NCBI RefSeq assembly: GCF_017642925.1
Contig: NZ_JAEPOL010000005.1
Coordinates: forward strand, 1 to 64,000
Origin: Maricaulis sp.
Lineage (GTDB): Bacteria > Pseudomonadota > Alphaproteobacteria > Caulobacterales > Maricaulaceae
Length of the DNA stretch: 64,000 bases
Direction: 5' to 3'
Both the position numbers and the translations under genes were made by a program. Of this stretch, positions 36,075 through 45,212 are shown in pieces (within the stretch, counting starts at the first letter, position 1; each line of letters starts with the position of its first letter). The notes under the pieces were generated by a model that was not told the DNA's origin, did no database searches, and saw only the letters and a program-made list of their open reading frames with translations.

Positions 36075-36939
36075 TCTGTACCTGCTCCCTGAACTGATCG
36101 ACGGCGTTCTTGATCGCCAAGCCGATCTGCGTGAGTGAAGAATCGGAAGACTTGGAGCATAGAGTGTTCGCTTCGCGATTAAACTCCTGCGACAGGAAGT
36201 CCAGCTTGCGGCCGGTCGGCGAGCCGGCCGCCAGAAGCTCGCGTGCCGAGGCGATATGCGCCTCCAGACGGTCCAGCTCCTCGCGGACATCCATCTTCAC
36301 GGCGAGCGCGGCGGCTTCCTGGGCCAGCCGGTCCTCCGGCAGATCGCCCTCGATCAGCTCGGCAAACTTGGCCGCCAGCCGGTCGCGGATCGTTTCGATG
36401 CGCACGGCGGCGCTCGCAGCGGCTTCACGGGTCAGCTGTTCGATCGTGTCGATATGGCCGCTCAGCACGGTCTCGAGCGAACGGCCTTCATCATGGCGGG
36501 CCGCCTGAAGCGCATCGAGTGCATCCGCCAGCCCCGCCAGCAGGGCCGAGTCCAGCGCCGGGTCTGCGGTCTGGTCCTGCGGACCGCCCAGCGAACCGGC
36601 GAGCGCCACCAGCCCCTCGAAACTCGGCTTGGCGATCACGCCGCGCTCGACATAGGGGGCCGCGGCCGCCAGCAGGGCGTCGATCCGGGCGGTGTCGATA
36701 TCCAGTCCGGAACCGGACGCATCGCGCTTGAGGGTCAGGGTCGCCTGCACATTGCCGCGCGTGAAGCGCGCCTTGGCGAGATCGCGCGCCTTGGCTTCCA
36801 GACGGTCATGGCCGGGCGGAAAACGGAAACGGGCCTCCAGCCCCTTGCCGTTGACGCTGCGCGCCTCCCAGGTCCAGCACCAGTCGCCCGTCACGCCTTC
36901 GCAGCGGGCAAATCCCGTCATGCCGGAGAGCACGCCCAT
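36064..36939 (-). CDS. yicC: YicC-family endoribonuclease-like protein
   Basis: A 291-residue YicC/YloC protein, a family with reported endoribonuclease activity. MGVLSGMTGFAR and WEARSVNGKGLEARFRFPPG open it, and the C terminus FLSQEFNREANTLCSKSSD is a family signature. Start 36939 overlaps the mltG stop by four bases. The order yicC-gmk is common in bacteria. Confidence 0.9.
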   Translation of the reverse strand: MGVLSGMTGFARCEGVTGDWCWTWEARSVNGKGLEARFRFPPGHDRLEAKARDLAKARFTRGNVQATLTLKRDASGSGLDIDTARIDALLAAAAPYVERGVIAKPSFEGLVALAGSLGGPQDQTADPALDSALLAGLADALDALQAARHDEGRSLETVLSGHIDTIEQLTREAAASAAVRIETIRDRLAAKFAELIEGDLPEDRLAQEAAALAVKMDVREELDRLEAHIASARELLAAGSPTGRKLDFLSQEFNREANTLCSKSSDSSLTQIGLAIKNAVDQFREQVQNVE

Positions 36940-37982
36940 CACCGCCCCCCGTTCGAGCGGCGCTCGCGCTCGATCCGGCGCCATTGCGCGACATTGCGCA
37001 GGTGCTGGGCATAGGTGTCGGCGAAGACATGGCCGCCCGTACCGTCGGCGACGAAGAAGAGCGCGCTGGTCTCGGCCGGATTGAGCACGGCGGCCAGGGA
37101 TTCGCGCCCCGGATTGGCGATCGGCGTCGGCGGCAGGCCGGCGATCTGGTAGGTGTTCCAGGCGTTTCCGGTATTGTCGATTTCCGACCGGCGCAGGCCG
37201 CGGCCCAGCGGCTCGCCCTGCGAGATACCGTAAATGATGGTCGGATCGCTCTCCAGCCGCATGCCGCGCCGCATCCGGTTGACGAAGACGGAGGCCACTT
37301 CGGGCCGTTCGGACGCGATACCCGTCTCCTTTTCCACGACCGAGGCCAGGATGATCGCCTCCTCGCGCGTATCGAAGGGCAGATTCTCCGCGCGGGCCGG
37401 CCACAGCTCGTCGAGCAGCGCTGTCTGGGCGGCGGCCATGCGGTCGATGACGTCCTGACGCGGCGTGCCGCGGGTGACCAGATAGGTCTCCGGCAAAAGC
37501 GTGCCTTCAGCCGGAATCTCGGCGATCTCGCCGGTCAGGACCTCGACCTCGTTGAGCACGGCGACGATCATCGCGCTGGTCAGCCCTTCCGCGAAGGTGA
37601 CGGGATGCTGCACCGTCTGGCCGGAGCGCAGGAGTTCGTAGATCTGGGCCATGGAGGCCCCGGCGGGGATGCGGTACTCGCCGGCTCGCAGCGCCCTGTC
37701 GCCCTCGTCCAGAGTGACGGCAATGCGGAAGATGCGTCGATCGGTGATCACACCCTCGTCTTCCAGCTGCTGGGCGATGCGGATCAGCCCGGCGCCGCGC
37801 GGCAGGAGAACAACGGTCTCCTCGGCAGCCGGACCCGGCTCCGCGAACTCGGCCTCAAGCCATTTATAGCCGCCATAGAGCGCGCCCAGCGCACCGAGCG
37901 CCAGCACGATGAGAACCACCAGCAATCCGATAAAGAATTTCGCCAGCCCGTTCCCGGACTTCGGCGCAGGCGTCTCGCTCAT
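36939..37982 (-). CDS. mltG: endolytic murein transglycosylase MltG
   Basis: A 347-residue inner-membrane lytic transglycosylase that ends glycan strands. One N-terminal helix (FFIGLLVVLIVLALGALGAL), LysM-like stretch, then the YceG catalytic region with ILASVVEKETGIASERPEVA, holding the catalytic Glu, and DPTIIYGISQGEPLGR. Lies between fabF and yicC. Confidence 0.93.
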   Translation of the reverse strand: MSETPAPKSGNGLAKFFIGLLVVLIVLALGALGALYGGYKWLEAEFAEPGPAAEETVVLLPRGAGLIRIAQQLEDEGVITDRRIFRIAVTLDEGDRALRAGEYRIPAGASMAQIYELLRSGQTVQHPVTFAEGLTSAMIVAVLNEVEVLTGEIAEIPAEGTLLPETYLVTRGTPRQDVIDRMAAAQTALLDELWPARAENLPFDTREEAIILASVVEKETGIASERPEVASVFVNRMRRGMRLESDPTIIYGISQGEPLGRGLRRSEIDNTGNAWNTYQIAGLPPTPIANPGRESLAAVLNPAETSALFFVADGTGGHVFADTYAQHLRNVAQWRRIERERRSNGGR

Positions 37983-38002
37983 TCACATTTCCCCGACAGG
38001 CG

Positions 38003-39286
38003 TCACTCTGCGGCGACGAATACCACGGACGCGTTGGTCCCGCCGAATCCGAAAGAGTTCGACAGGGCGGCGCGGACCGGCTTTTTCACGGCGGCCTTGG
38101 GCGCCAGATTGATCGCGGTCTGAACCGACGGATTGTCCAGGTTCAGCGTGGGCGGACAGACCCCGTCGCGGATCGCCAGGATCGAGAAGATCGACTCGAC
38201 CGCGCCGGCCGCGCCCAGGAGGTGGCCGATCGCCGATTTGGTCGATGACATGACCAGCCCGTCGGCGCTGTCGCCGAACAGGCGTTCGACGGCCCGCAGC
38301 TCGATCTCGTCGCCCAGGGGCGTCGAGGTGCCGTGCGCGTTGACATAGTCGATATCGCCCGGCTCCAGCCCGGCATCCTTCAGCGCGGCGGACATGGAGC
38401 GGAAACCGCCATCGCCATCCTCGGCCGGGGCCGTGATGTGATAGGCATCGCCGGACAGGCCATAGCCCTTCACTTCGGCGTAGATTTTCGCGCCGCGCGC
38501 CTTTGCGTGCTCATAGTCTTCCAGCACCACAATGCCGGCCCCCTCGCCCATGACGAAACCGTCGCGGTCGGCGTCATAGGGGCGCGAAGCCTTTTCCGGC
38601 GTGTCGTTGAAACCTGTGGAAAGCGCCTTGCAGGCGACGAAGCCGGCAATGCCCAGACGGCACACGGCGGCTTCGGCACCGCCGGCCACCATCACATCGG
38701 CATCGCCGCGGGCGACCAGGCGGGCCGCATCGCCGATGGCGTGGGCGCCGGTCGAACAGGCCGTCACCACGGCGTGGTTCGGACCTTTCAGGCCATGACG
38801 GATCGACACCTGGCCGGAGACCAGATTGATCAGCATGGCAGGAATGATGAAGGGAGAGAGGCGCCGGGGCCCCTTCTCGTGCAGATCGACCGAGGCCTGG
38901 TAGGTGGTCTCCAGACCGCCGATCCCCGACCCGATCATGACGCCGGTGCGCTGCTTTTCGTCTTCCGTCCCGGGTGTCCAGCCGCTGTCGGCAATCGCCT
39001 CGTCGGCGGCGGCAATCCCGTAGAGGATGAAATCGTCGACCCGGCGCCGGTCGCGGGCGCTCAGGACGTCGTCGGGATTGAACACCCCGGCATCGCCCTC
39101 GCGGCCGCCGCCGCGTCCGTCGCTGCGTGGAACAAGTCCGGCGATCCGGCAGGCCAGATCATCCGTTTCGAAATGTTCGATCGGACCCAGCCCCGACTGA
39201 CCGGCGAGAAGACGTTCCCAAACGACTTCCCGCCCGCAGCCCAGCGGCGTGACGAGCCCGATACCTGTGACAACGACGCGACGCAT
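38003..39286 (-). CDS. fabF: beta-ketoacyl-ACP synthase II
   Basis: A 427-residue condensing enzyme for fatty-acid elongation. Catalytic Cys in VVTACSTGAHAIGDAAR, histidines in VNAHGTSTPLGD and KSAIGHLLGAAGAVE, and SFGFGGTNASVVF near the end. Directly after acpP (ten-base gap). Confidence 0.95.
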   Translation of the reverse strand: MRRVVVTGIGLVTPLGCGREVVWERLLAGQSGLGPIEHFETDDLACRIAGLVPRSDGRGGGREGDAGVFNPDDVLSARDRRRVDDFILYGIAAADEAIADSGWTPGTEDEKQRTGVMIGSGIGGLETTYQASVDLHEKGPRRLSPFIIPAMLINLVSGQVSIRHGLKGPNHAVVTACSTGAHAIGDAARLVARGDADVMVAGGAEAAVCRLGIAGFVACKALSTGFNDTPEKASRPYDADRDGFVMGEGAGIVVLEDYEHAKARGAKIYAEVKGYGLSGDAYHITAPAEDGDGGFRSMSAALKDAGLEPGDIDYVNAHGTSTPLGDEIELRAVERLFGDSADGLVMSSTKSAIGHLLGAAGAVESIFSILAIRDGVCPPTLNLDNPSVQTAINLAPKAAVKKPVRAALSNSFGFGGTNASVVFVAAE

Positions 39287-39296
39287 GAAGGGGTCG

Positions 39297-39533
39297 TTAG
39301 CCCACCTTCTCGGAGATGAACTTCACGGCGTCGCCGACCGTCTGGATGTGCTCGGCGGCATCATCCGGAATTTCGATGTCGAACTCTTCTTCGAACGCCA
39401 TCACCAGTTCGACATTGTCCAGGCTGTCAGCGCCCAGGTCGTCGATGAAGCTCGCGTTTTCCGTGACCTTTTCGGCCTCGACATCGAGATGTTCGACAAC
39501 AATTTTCTTAACGCGCTCGAGAACGTCAGACAT
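39297..39533 (-). CDS. acpP: acyl carrier protein
   Basis: A 78-residue carrier of fatty-acid intermediates. The phosphopantetheine serine is in [19 protein letters not shown]. Acidic and of standard size. A 158-base gap separates it from fabG, likely holding its own promoter, as ACP is usually expressed most strongly. Confidence 0.97.
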   Translation of the reverse strand: MSDVLERVKKIVVEHLDVEAEKVTENASFIDDLGADSLDNVELVMAFEEEFDIEIPDDAAEHIQTVGDAVKFISEKVG

Positions 39534-39691
39534 TTCAGACCCTCATAATGAATCACCGCGAGACTATAGCGGTGCAGGAGAAGACGGGAAGTGCCCAATT
39601 ACAAGGCTTTCCCAAGATGCGCGGGCACCTAGCACACATAATGGCGGGACGCCAGAATGTGACACCGTGTCCGCAGGCTCGGATTTTGCCG

Positions 39692-40432
39692 CTAGATCAT
39701 CGCCATACCGCCATTCACATGGACGGTCTGGCCGGTGACATAGTGGGCTTCGGAACTGGCGAGATAGACCACGGCGGCGGCAATGTCGTCGCCCGAGCCC
39801 AGATCGCCGGCAGGAATTTTCGTCAGGATGGCCGCCTTCTGGTCGTCGGTCAGCGCATCGGTCATCGGCGAGGCGATGAAGCCCGGCGCGACACAATTCA
39901 CCGTCACACCGCGCGCCGCAACTTCCTGGGCCAGCGACTTGGAAAAGCCGATCATGCCCGCCTTGGAGGCGCAGTAATTCGTCTGGCCCGGATTGCCGGT
40001 GACACCGACCACGGAGGTGATGCCGATGATGCGGCCCCAACGCGCCTTCATCATGCCGCGCAGGGCGGCACGGGACAGGCGGAAATAGCTTTCCAGATTG
40101 ATGCGCATCACCGTGTCCCAGTCCTCATCCTTCATGCGCATGAGGAGCTGGTCCTTGGTGATGCCGGCATTGGCAACCAGGATGTCCAGCGAGCCCATCG
40201 CCTCGGCGGCCTGCTTGGGCAGGGCGTCGACGGCTTCGGCGTCGGACAGGTTGCAGGGCAGGACATGGGTGCGCTCGCCCAGTTCGCCGGCGAGCTCCTG
40301 CAGCACGTTTTCGCGCGTACCGGACAGGGCAACGGTCGCGCCCTGGGCATGCAGCTTGCGGGCAATCGCATTGCCCAGACCACCGGTGGCACCGGTCACG
40401 AGGGCAGTCTTGCCGGTAAGATCGAACATCAT
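39692..40432 (-). CDS. fabG: 3-oxoacyl-ACP reductase
   Basis: A 246-residue NADPH-dependent SDR reductase. TGATGGLGNAIARKL is the cofactor loop, NAGITKDQLLMRM follows, and S-Y-K catalytic residues lie in ITSVVGVTGNPGQTNYCASK. Start MMFDLTGKTALV overlaps the fabD stop by two or more bases. Confidence 0.95.
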   Translation of the reverse strand: MMFDLTGKTALVTGATGGLGNAIARKLHAQGATVALSGTRENVLQELAGELGERTHVLPCNLSDAEAVDALPKQAAEAMGSLDILVANAGITKDQLLMRMKDEDWDTVMRINLESYFRLSRAALRGMMKARWGRIIGITSVVGVTGNPGQTNYCASKAGMIGFSKSLAQEVAARGVTVNCVAPGFIASPMTDALTDDQKAAILTKIPAGDLGSGDDIAAAVVYLASSEAHYVTGQTVHVNGGMAMI

Positions 40433-41382
40433 GCGTTCTCCTTGAGAGCCGCCGCGAAGGCTTCCAGATCGTCGGCGGAATTGAGGGCAACGCCATTGGC
40501 GTCCTTGGTGGTGCGCTTGAGCATGGTGGTGAGCACCTTGCCCGAACCGGCCTCGGCCAGCGTGCCGATACCCGCCTCCTCGACCATCCACAACACGCTT
40601 TCGCGCCAGCGCACGCGGCCGGTCACCTGTTCGACCAGCTGACGGCGGATCGTCTCGACATCATCGGTCGGACGCGCGGTGACATTGGCGACCACCGGCA
40701 CGACGGGCGCCTTGATCGTCGCTGCGGCGAGCGCTTCGGCCATCGCATCGGCGGCCGGCTGCATCATCGGACAATGGAAGGGTGCGGAGACCGGCAGTTT
40801 CATCGCCTTCTTCAGGCCCAGCTCACCGGCCTTGGCGATGGCGGCATCGATGGCCGCGACAGAGCCGGAGATCACGATCTGGCCCGGTGCGTTGTCGTTG
40901 GCGATCGCACAGACACCCGCCTGGGCGCCGGCCGCGACGGCCTGTGCCGCCAGATCCTCGTCGGCGCCGAGAAGCGCCGCCATCGTGCCCTCGCCCACCG
41001 GCACAGCCTTCTGCATGGCCTGGCCGCGCAGCTTGAGCAGTTTCGCGGCATCGCTGACGGACAGCGCGCCGGCGGCCGCCAGGGCCGAATATTCGCCAAG
41101 ACTGTGACCGGCGACGAATTCGGCGGCGTTGACGTTTACGTCAAACTCGCTCTTCAGCACCGCCATGACGGCCAGGCTGGCGGCCATCAGGGCCGGCTGG
41201 GCGTTCTCGGTGAGGGTGAGTTCTTCGATGGGACCGTTGGCCATCAGGCCCGACAGGTCCTGGCCCAGCGCCGCATCGACTTCGTCCAGCACCGCCTTCG
41301 CGCTGGCAAAGCGCTCCGCCAGTTCCTGGCCCATGCCGACGGCCTGGCTGCCCTGACCGGGGAAGACAAAGGCAAATTTCAT
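40429..41382 (-). CDS. fabD: malonyl-CoA:ACP transacylase
   Basis: A 317-residue enzyme loading malonyl groups on ACP. FVFPGQGSQAVGMGQEL and the nucleophile elbow AGHSLGEYSALAAAG are standard; PVSAPFHCPMM carries the active His. First gene of the fabD-fabG-acpP-fabF block, divergent from rpsF. Confidence 0.95.
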   Translation of the reverse strand: MKFAFVFPGQGSQAVGMGQELAERFASAKAVLDEVDAALGQDLSGLMANGPIEELTLTENAQPALMAASLAVMAVLKSEFDVNVNAAEFVAGHSLGEYSALAAAGALSVSDAAKLLKLRGQAMQKAVPVGEGTMAALLGADEDLAAQAVAAGAQAGVCAIANDNAPGQIVISGSVAAIDAAIAKAGELGLKKAMKLPVSAPFHCPMMQPAADAMAEALAAATIKAPVVPVVANVTARPTDDVETIRRQLVEQVTGRVRWRESVLWMVEEAGIGTLAEAGSGKVLTTMLKRTTKDANGVALNSADDLEAFAAALKENA

Positions 41383-41637
41383 GGAGTATTCCCTTCCCGA
41401 CTCTCAAATGGCCGATCTGTTCGGGTTCGCTCGATACCTCCTGCGGGAGGCCGCGCGCAAGGGTGCTTGCGCCTTGCGCTGTGCATTCAATTCGGGTATG
41501 GCCCGCGCTTCGCTTGGTTGCGGTCCGTTCTTCCGGTCGATCCTGCATGGTGCAGGGTCAGGGATTTCGGAGCCGCCGCAGACCTGCCCGACCCTTCGGC
41601 ATGGTGTGCGCCGCAACCGCTTATGAAGGGAGCCGAC

Positions 41638-41991
41638 ATGGCACTTTACGAGCACATCTTCATTGCGCGTCCGGACATTTCCCCGGCGCAGATGGAATCT
41701 CTCATCGAAGAGACCAAAGCCCTGATCGAAGAGAAGGGCGGCAAGACCGGCAAGACCGAATACTGGGGTCTGCGCAACCTTGCCTACCGCATCAACAAGT
41801 CCCGCAAGGGCCATTACGGCCTGATCGACATGGACGCCCCGGCGGATGTCGTTGCCGAACTGGACCGTATCCAGCGCCTGTCCGAAGACGTGATCCGTCA
41901 CATGACGGTCCGTGTCGAGGACCACAGCGAAGAGCCGTCCGCGATCCTGTCCAAGAAGGACGATCGTCGCGGCCGTCGCGAGCGCAGCTAG
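41638..41991 (+). CDS. rpsF: 30S ribosomal protein S6
   Basis: A 117-residue S6, which pairs with S18 in the platform of the small subunit. MALYEHIFIARPDISPAQME is the family start; AAGGGAG sits upstream. First gene of rpsF-rpsR-rplI. The 255-base gap to fabD holds its promoter and leader, including inverted arms CCTCCTGCGGGAGG near 41441, but no clear boxes. Confidence 0.95.
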   Translation: MALYEHIFIARPDISPAQMESLIEETKALIEEKGGKTGKTEYWGLRNLAYRINKSRKGHYGLIDMDAPADVVAELDRIQRLSEDVIRHMTVRVEDHSEEPSAILSKKDDRRGRRERS

Positions 41992-42005
41992 AAAGGACTT
42001 AACAG

Positions 42006-42260
42006 ATGTCTTCCGGAAACATTTCCAACCTGCCGGCACGCCGTCCGTTCATGCGTCGCCGCAAGGTCTGCCCGTTCTCTGGCGAAAACGCGCCGAAGAT
42101 CGATTACAAGGACCCCAAGCTGCTGCTCCGCTACATGTCCGAGCGCGGCAAGATCGTGCCGTCCCGCATCACCGCGGTTTCGGCCAAGAAGCAGCGTGAA
42201 CTGGCCCGCGCCATCAAGCGCGCCCGCCAGCTGGCCCTGCTGCCCTACGTGGTCGATTGA
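42006..42260 (+). CDS. rpsR: 30S ribosomal protein S18
   Basis: An 84-residue basic protein; [20 protein letters not shown] and [20 protein letters not shown] are typical, as is [20 protein letters not shown]. Lies 14 bases after rpsF. Binds 16S rRNA together with S6. Confidence 0.96.
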   Translation: MSSGNISNLPARRPFMRRRKVCPFSGENAPKIDYKDPKLLLRYMSERGKIVPSRITAVSAKKQRELARAIKRARQLALLPYVVD

Positions 42261-42274
42261 GGGAGGACTGAACG

Positions 42275-42910
42275 ATGAAACTGGTTCTCCTTGAACGCGT
42301 GGAAAACCTTGGCGCCATGGGTGACGTTGTCTCCGTGCGTCCGGGCTTCGCCCGCAACTTCCTGCTGCCGCAGGAAAAGGCGCTGCGCGCCACCGAAGCC
42401 AACCTGGCCCGTTTCGAAGCCGAACGCGAAGCGCTGGAAAAGCGTAACGCCGAACGCGCTGCAGAAGCTGCCACGGCTGGTGAAACGATCGACGGCGAAC
42501 GCTTCGTCATGATCCGCCAGGCCGGCGAGAGCGGTCAGCTCTACGGTTCGGTCACGTCCCGCGACATCGCCGACATCGTCTCGGCCAGCGGCACTTCGGT
42601 TGCCCGCTCGCAGGTCGTGCTGAATTCGCCGATCAAGACGCTGGGCGTCCACGACGTGCGCATCAAGCTGCACGCCGATGTCTCCGTGATGGTGTCGATC
42701 AATGTCGCCCGTTCCGAAGAGGAAGCCGAACGCCAGGCGGCCGGTGAAGACGTGATCGCGGCCCAAGCCGACGAAGATCGCGCCATCGCCGAAGCCCAGG
42801 CCGCGGCCCTGTTCGAAGCCAGCGAGGAAGGCCAGGAACTGGCTGCCCAGCAGGCTGCGGAAGCCGAAACGGCCGGCGACGAAGCCGAGACCGAGGAAAC
42901 CGAGCAGTAA
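42275..42910 (+). CDS. rplI: 50S ribosomal protein L9, with long acidic tail
   Basis: A 211-residue L9; [20 protein letters not shown] and [13 protein letters not shown] are conserved. The usual protein is about 150 residues; here about 60 extra residues rich in Glu and Ala ([14 protein letters not shown] through AETEETEQ) form a tail. Tails of this sort are seen in Alphaproteobacteria. Followed by a strong terminator. Confidence 0.95.
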   Translation: MKLVLLERVENLGAMGDVVSVRPGFARNFLLPQEKALRATEANLARFEAEREALEKRNAERAAEAATAGETIDGERFVMIRQAGESGQLYGSVTSRDIADIVSASGTSVARSQVVLNSPIKTLGVHDVRIKLHADVSVMVSINVARSEEEAERQAAGEDVIAAQADEDRAIAEAQAAALFEASEEGQELAAQQAAEAETAGDEAETEETEQ

Positions 42911-42933
42911 GTCCTGCAGGTTCCCGAATTTTC

Positions 42934-42967
42934 AAAGGGCGGCCCGCCGGGCCGCCCTTTTCTTTTT
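42934..42967 (+). terminator. Rho-independent terminator of rpsF-rpsR-rplI
   Basis: Twelve-base perfect stem AAAGGGCGGCCC/GGGCCGCCCTTT with a GCC loop, then TTTTCTTTTT, about 24 bases after the rplI stop. Confidence 0.93.
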
Positions 42968-43050
42968 GCTGTCGCTAATCCGGAAGACGCGCGCTAGCGT
43001 ACGAACCCGTAGGGGATGGCCGGACCTGCTTCCGTGCCGAGGAAATGCGA

Positions 43051-43482
43051 ATGGGTTTTCCGCCTGTCTTCCGTCTGGTCGAACGCTGGCTCGGCGTGCT
43101 CCTGTGTTTCCTGCTCGCCCTGTCGCAGGGCTATTTCATCCTCGGTCTCTACGTGTTCTCGGTCGACGAATATGTCGATCTGGAGCCGAATGTGACGTTC
43201 GAGGATGTGCGGCCGGTGATCGAATGGCCGCTGGAAACGGCGATCGTCATCGCCTTTGCCGGCGCGGCGCTGGCCACCGTGCTGGCCCTGTTCCGCTCCC
43301 GCTGGGCCTTTGCCGCCATCCTTGTGCACTTCGTCGCCGCGAAGACGGCCTGGGTGCTGTCGACCTTCCTGCCCTATTATGACGGCGGAGCGATCGGCGC
43401 CTGGCTGACCGTCATCCAGATGATCGCCATTGTGCTGATCTTCCGCACGACAGCCCCTTTCCGGCCCCGCCGGGCTGTATGA
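43051..43482 (+). CDS. small integral membrane protein, unknown
   Basis: A 143-residue protein with four hydrophobic segments (WLGVLLCFLLALSQGYFILG, ETAIVIAFAGAALATVLALF, FAAILVHFVAAKTAWVLSTF, LTVIQMIAIVLIF). I recognise no family. GAGGAA spaced before ATG 43051 favours that start over 43045. Lone gene between the ribosomal operon terminator and dnaB. Confidence 0.7.
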   Translation: MGFPPVFRLVERWLGVLLCFLLALSQGYFILGLYVFSVDEYVDLEPNVTFEDVRPVIEWPLETAIVIAFAGAALATVLALFRSRWAFAAILVHFVAAKTAWVLSTFLPYYDGGAIGAWLTVIQMIAIVLIFRTTAPFRPRRAV

Positions 43483-43491
43483 CAGTCACAC

Positions 43492-43500
43492 TGTGGATAA
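43492..43500 (-). promoter_or_regulatory. perfect DnaA box
   Basis: TGTGGATAA is the reverse complement of the strong DnaA 9-mer TTATCCACA. It lies 225 bases before dnaB, just after the stop of the membrane protein gene. Confidence 0.6.
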
Positions 43501-43586
43501 ACCGGTCATCCAACCCCTTGTTTTCCCGCTCCTGAAACTCTCCTGCCCTGTCGCACAAACCCATGACAGGCAAGGCGGACGTGACG

Positions 43587-43595
43587 TTATCCACA
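43587..43595 (+). promoter_or_regulatory. perfect DnaA box
   Basis: TTATCCACA, the exact high-affinity DnaA 9-mer, 130 bases upstream of dnaB and inverted relative to the box at 43492-43500. Two perfect sites in one 240-base gap are unlikely by chance in GC-rich DNA. DnaA control of dnaB is suggested. Confidence 0.65.
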
Positions 43596-43689
43596 GCCAT
43601 CAACAATCGTTAACGCCGACCGGTCCGGCAGCTGCATCTGACAGTGTTCGACAGTGGCCACGGGCGATCCGGCCCGGTATTGATCCGCC

Positions 43690-43707
43690 CTTCGCCTGCG
43701 GGCGAAG
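43690..43707 (+). promoter_or_regulatory. hairpin in the dnaB leader
   Basis: CTTCGCC-TGCG-GGCGAAG forms a perfect seven-pair stem ending 17 bases before the dnaB ATG, covering the area before the ribosome site. It could affect translation; role unproven. Confidence 0.35.
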
Positions 43708-43724
43708 TGAAGGGGACCATCGGA

Positions 43725-45212
43725 ATGACCACCGCGCTGCAGCCGTTCGTCGAGAACGACTCCGAAATTGCCAATGCCGATACGGCACCGCACAACCTGG
43801 ATGCGGAACAGGCATTTCTGGGCGCGCTTCTGTATGACAACGAGATGTATCACCGGGTCGCCGACTGGCTGAAGCCGGCGCATTTCTACGACCCGGTCCA
43901 TGGCCGCATCTATGAAACCGCCGCCGATTTGATCGGCCGCGGCTCGCTGGCCGACGCCGTCGTGCTGAAAACCCAGTTCGACCGCGATGACGGGCTGCGC
44001 GAAATCGGTGGCACCACCTATCTCGCCGTCCTGATGGAAGGCGCAGTAACGGGCAATGCGGCCGTCGAGTACGCCAAGATCATCTATGAGCTGGCCCTGC
44101 GCCGCGAACTGATCCGCATCGGTCACGATCTCGCCAATACCGCCGGCAGCGATGCCGAGGTCCAGGCGCGCGCCCTGATCCAGGATATCGAACAGCAGCT
44201 CTACAATCTGGCCGAGGAAGGCTCGGCCTCGCGCGGCTTTGTCAGCTTCAAACAGGCGCTGGCCGAGTCGGTGGAAACCGCTTCGGCAGCCTATGAGCGC
44301 GAAGGCGGCCTGGCCGGTATCTCCTCGGGTCTGAGAGAACTGGACCGCAAGCTGGGCGGGCTGCACCCGTCGGACCTGATCATCCTCGCCGGCCGTCCCT
44401 CGATGGGCAAGACCTCGCTGGCGACGAATATCGCTTTCAACATCGCCAAGGCCTACCGGTACGAGGAACAGCCCGACGGCACACGCAAGACCGTCAATGG
44501 CGGCGTGGTGGGCTTCTACTCGCTGGAAATGTCGGCCGAACAGCTCGCCACGCGTCTCATCGCCGACCATACCGGCATCCCCGGCTACATGATCCGCCAG
44601 GGTACGATCGACGCGGCCCAGTACGAAGATATCCGCGACGGCGTGCTCGAGATCCAGGGCCTGCCGCTCTATATCGACGACACCGGCGGCCTGCCCATCT
44701 CCGCCCTCGCTGCCCGCGCGCGCCGCCTCAAGCGTACGCACGGCCTCGACCTGATCGTGGTCGACTATCTGCAGCTGGTCACCTCCTCGCGCGCCCGTGC
44801 CGGCGCCAGCCGGGTGGAAGAGGTCTCCGAGGTCACCCAGAACCTCAAGGCGCTGGCCAAGGAGCTCGGCGTTCCGGTGATCGCCCTCTCCCAGCTGTCG
44901 CGCCAGGTGGAAAATCGCGACGACAAGAAACCGCAGCTGTCCGACCTGCGCGAATCCGGCTCGATCGAGCAGGACGCTGACGTCGTGCTGTTCGTTTACC
45001 GGGAAGCCTATTACAAGGAACGCGAGAAGCCGCGCGAAGACACGCCGGAATATCTCGCCTGGGAAGAAGAGTTCCGCCGGATTGAGAAAGTCGCTGAAGT
45101 CATCATCGGCAAGCAGCGTCACGGCCCGATCGGATCGGCAAAGCTCCACTTTGATGGCATGCTGACGAAGTTCACCGATCTCGAGACCCGCTATGACGAC
45201 GAGTCCGACTGA
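43725..45212 (+). CDS. dnaB: replicative DNA helicase DnaB
   Basis: A 495-residue hexameric helicase that unwinds DNA at the fork. N-terminal domain PHNLDAEQAFLGALLYDNEM, Walker A LAGRPSMGKTSLA (about residue 225), Walker B DLIVVDYLQLV and the late RQVENRDDKKPQLSDLRESG are all present, with no intein. ATG 43725 chosen over an upstream in-frame ATG. Two DnaA boxes precede it. Confidence 0.95.
   Translation: MTTALQPFVENDSEIANADTAPHNLDAEQAFLGALLYDNEMYHRVADWLKPAHFYDPVHGRIYETAADLIGRGSLADAVVLKTQFDRDDGLREIGGTTYLAVLMEGAVTGNAAVEYAKIIYELALRRELIRIGHDLANTAGSDAEVQARALIQDIEQQLYNLAEEGSASRGFVSFKQALAESVETASAAYEREGGLAGISSGLRELDRKLGGLHPSDLIILAGRPSMGKTSLATNIAFNIAKAYRYEEQPDGTRKTVNGGVVGFYSLEMSAEQLATRLIADHTGIPGYMIRQGTIDAAQYEDIRDGVLEIQGLPLYIDDTGGLPISALAARARRLKRTHGLDLIVVDYLQLVTSSRARAGASRVEEVSEVTQNLKALAKELGVPVIALSQLSRQVENRDDKKPQLSDLRESGSIEQDADVVLFVYREAYYKEREKPREDTPEYLAWEEEFRRIEKVAEVIIGKQRHGPIGSAKLHFDGMLTKFTDLETRYDDESD

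Noticed and set aside
36940-37404. Long in-frame extension upstream of yicC
   Set aside because: It is a shadow inside mltG; YicC homologues begin at MGVLSGMTGF.
37990-38002. Possible frameshift between mltG and fabF
   Set aside because: The 20-base gap is an ordinary intergenic space; both proteins are full-length.
43483-43724. Possible chromosome origin (two DnaA boxes)
   Set aside because: No AT-rich unwinding zone and no cluster of boxes; the site is more like a regulated promoter for dnaB. A GC-skew plot of the whole genome would be decisive.
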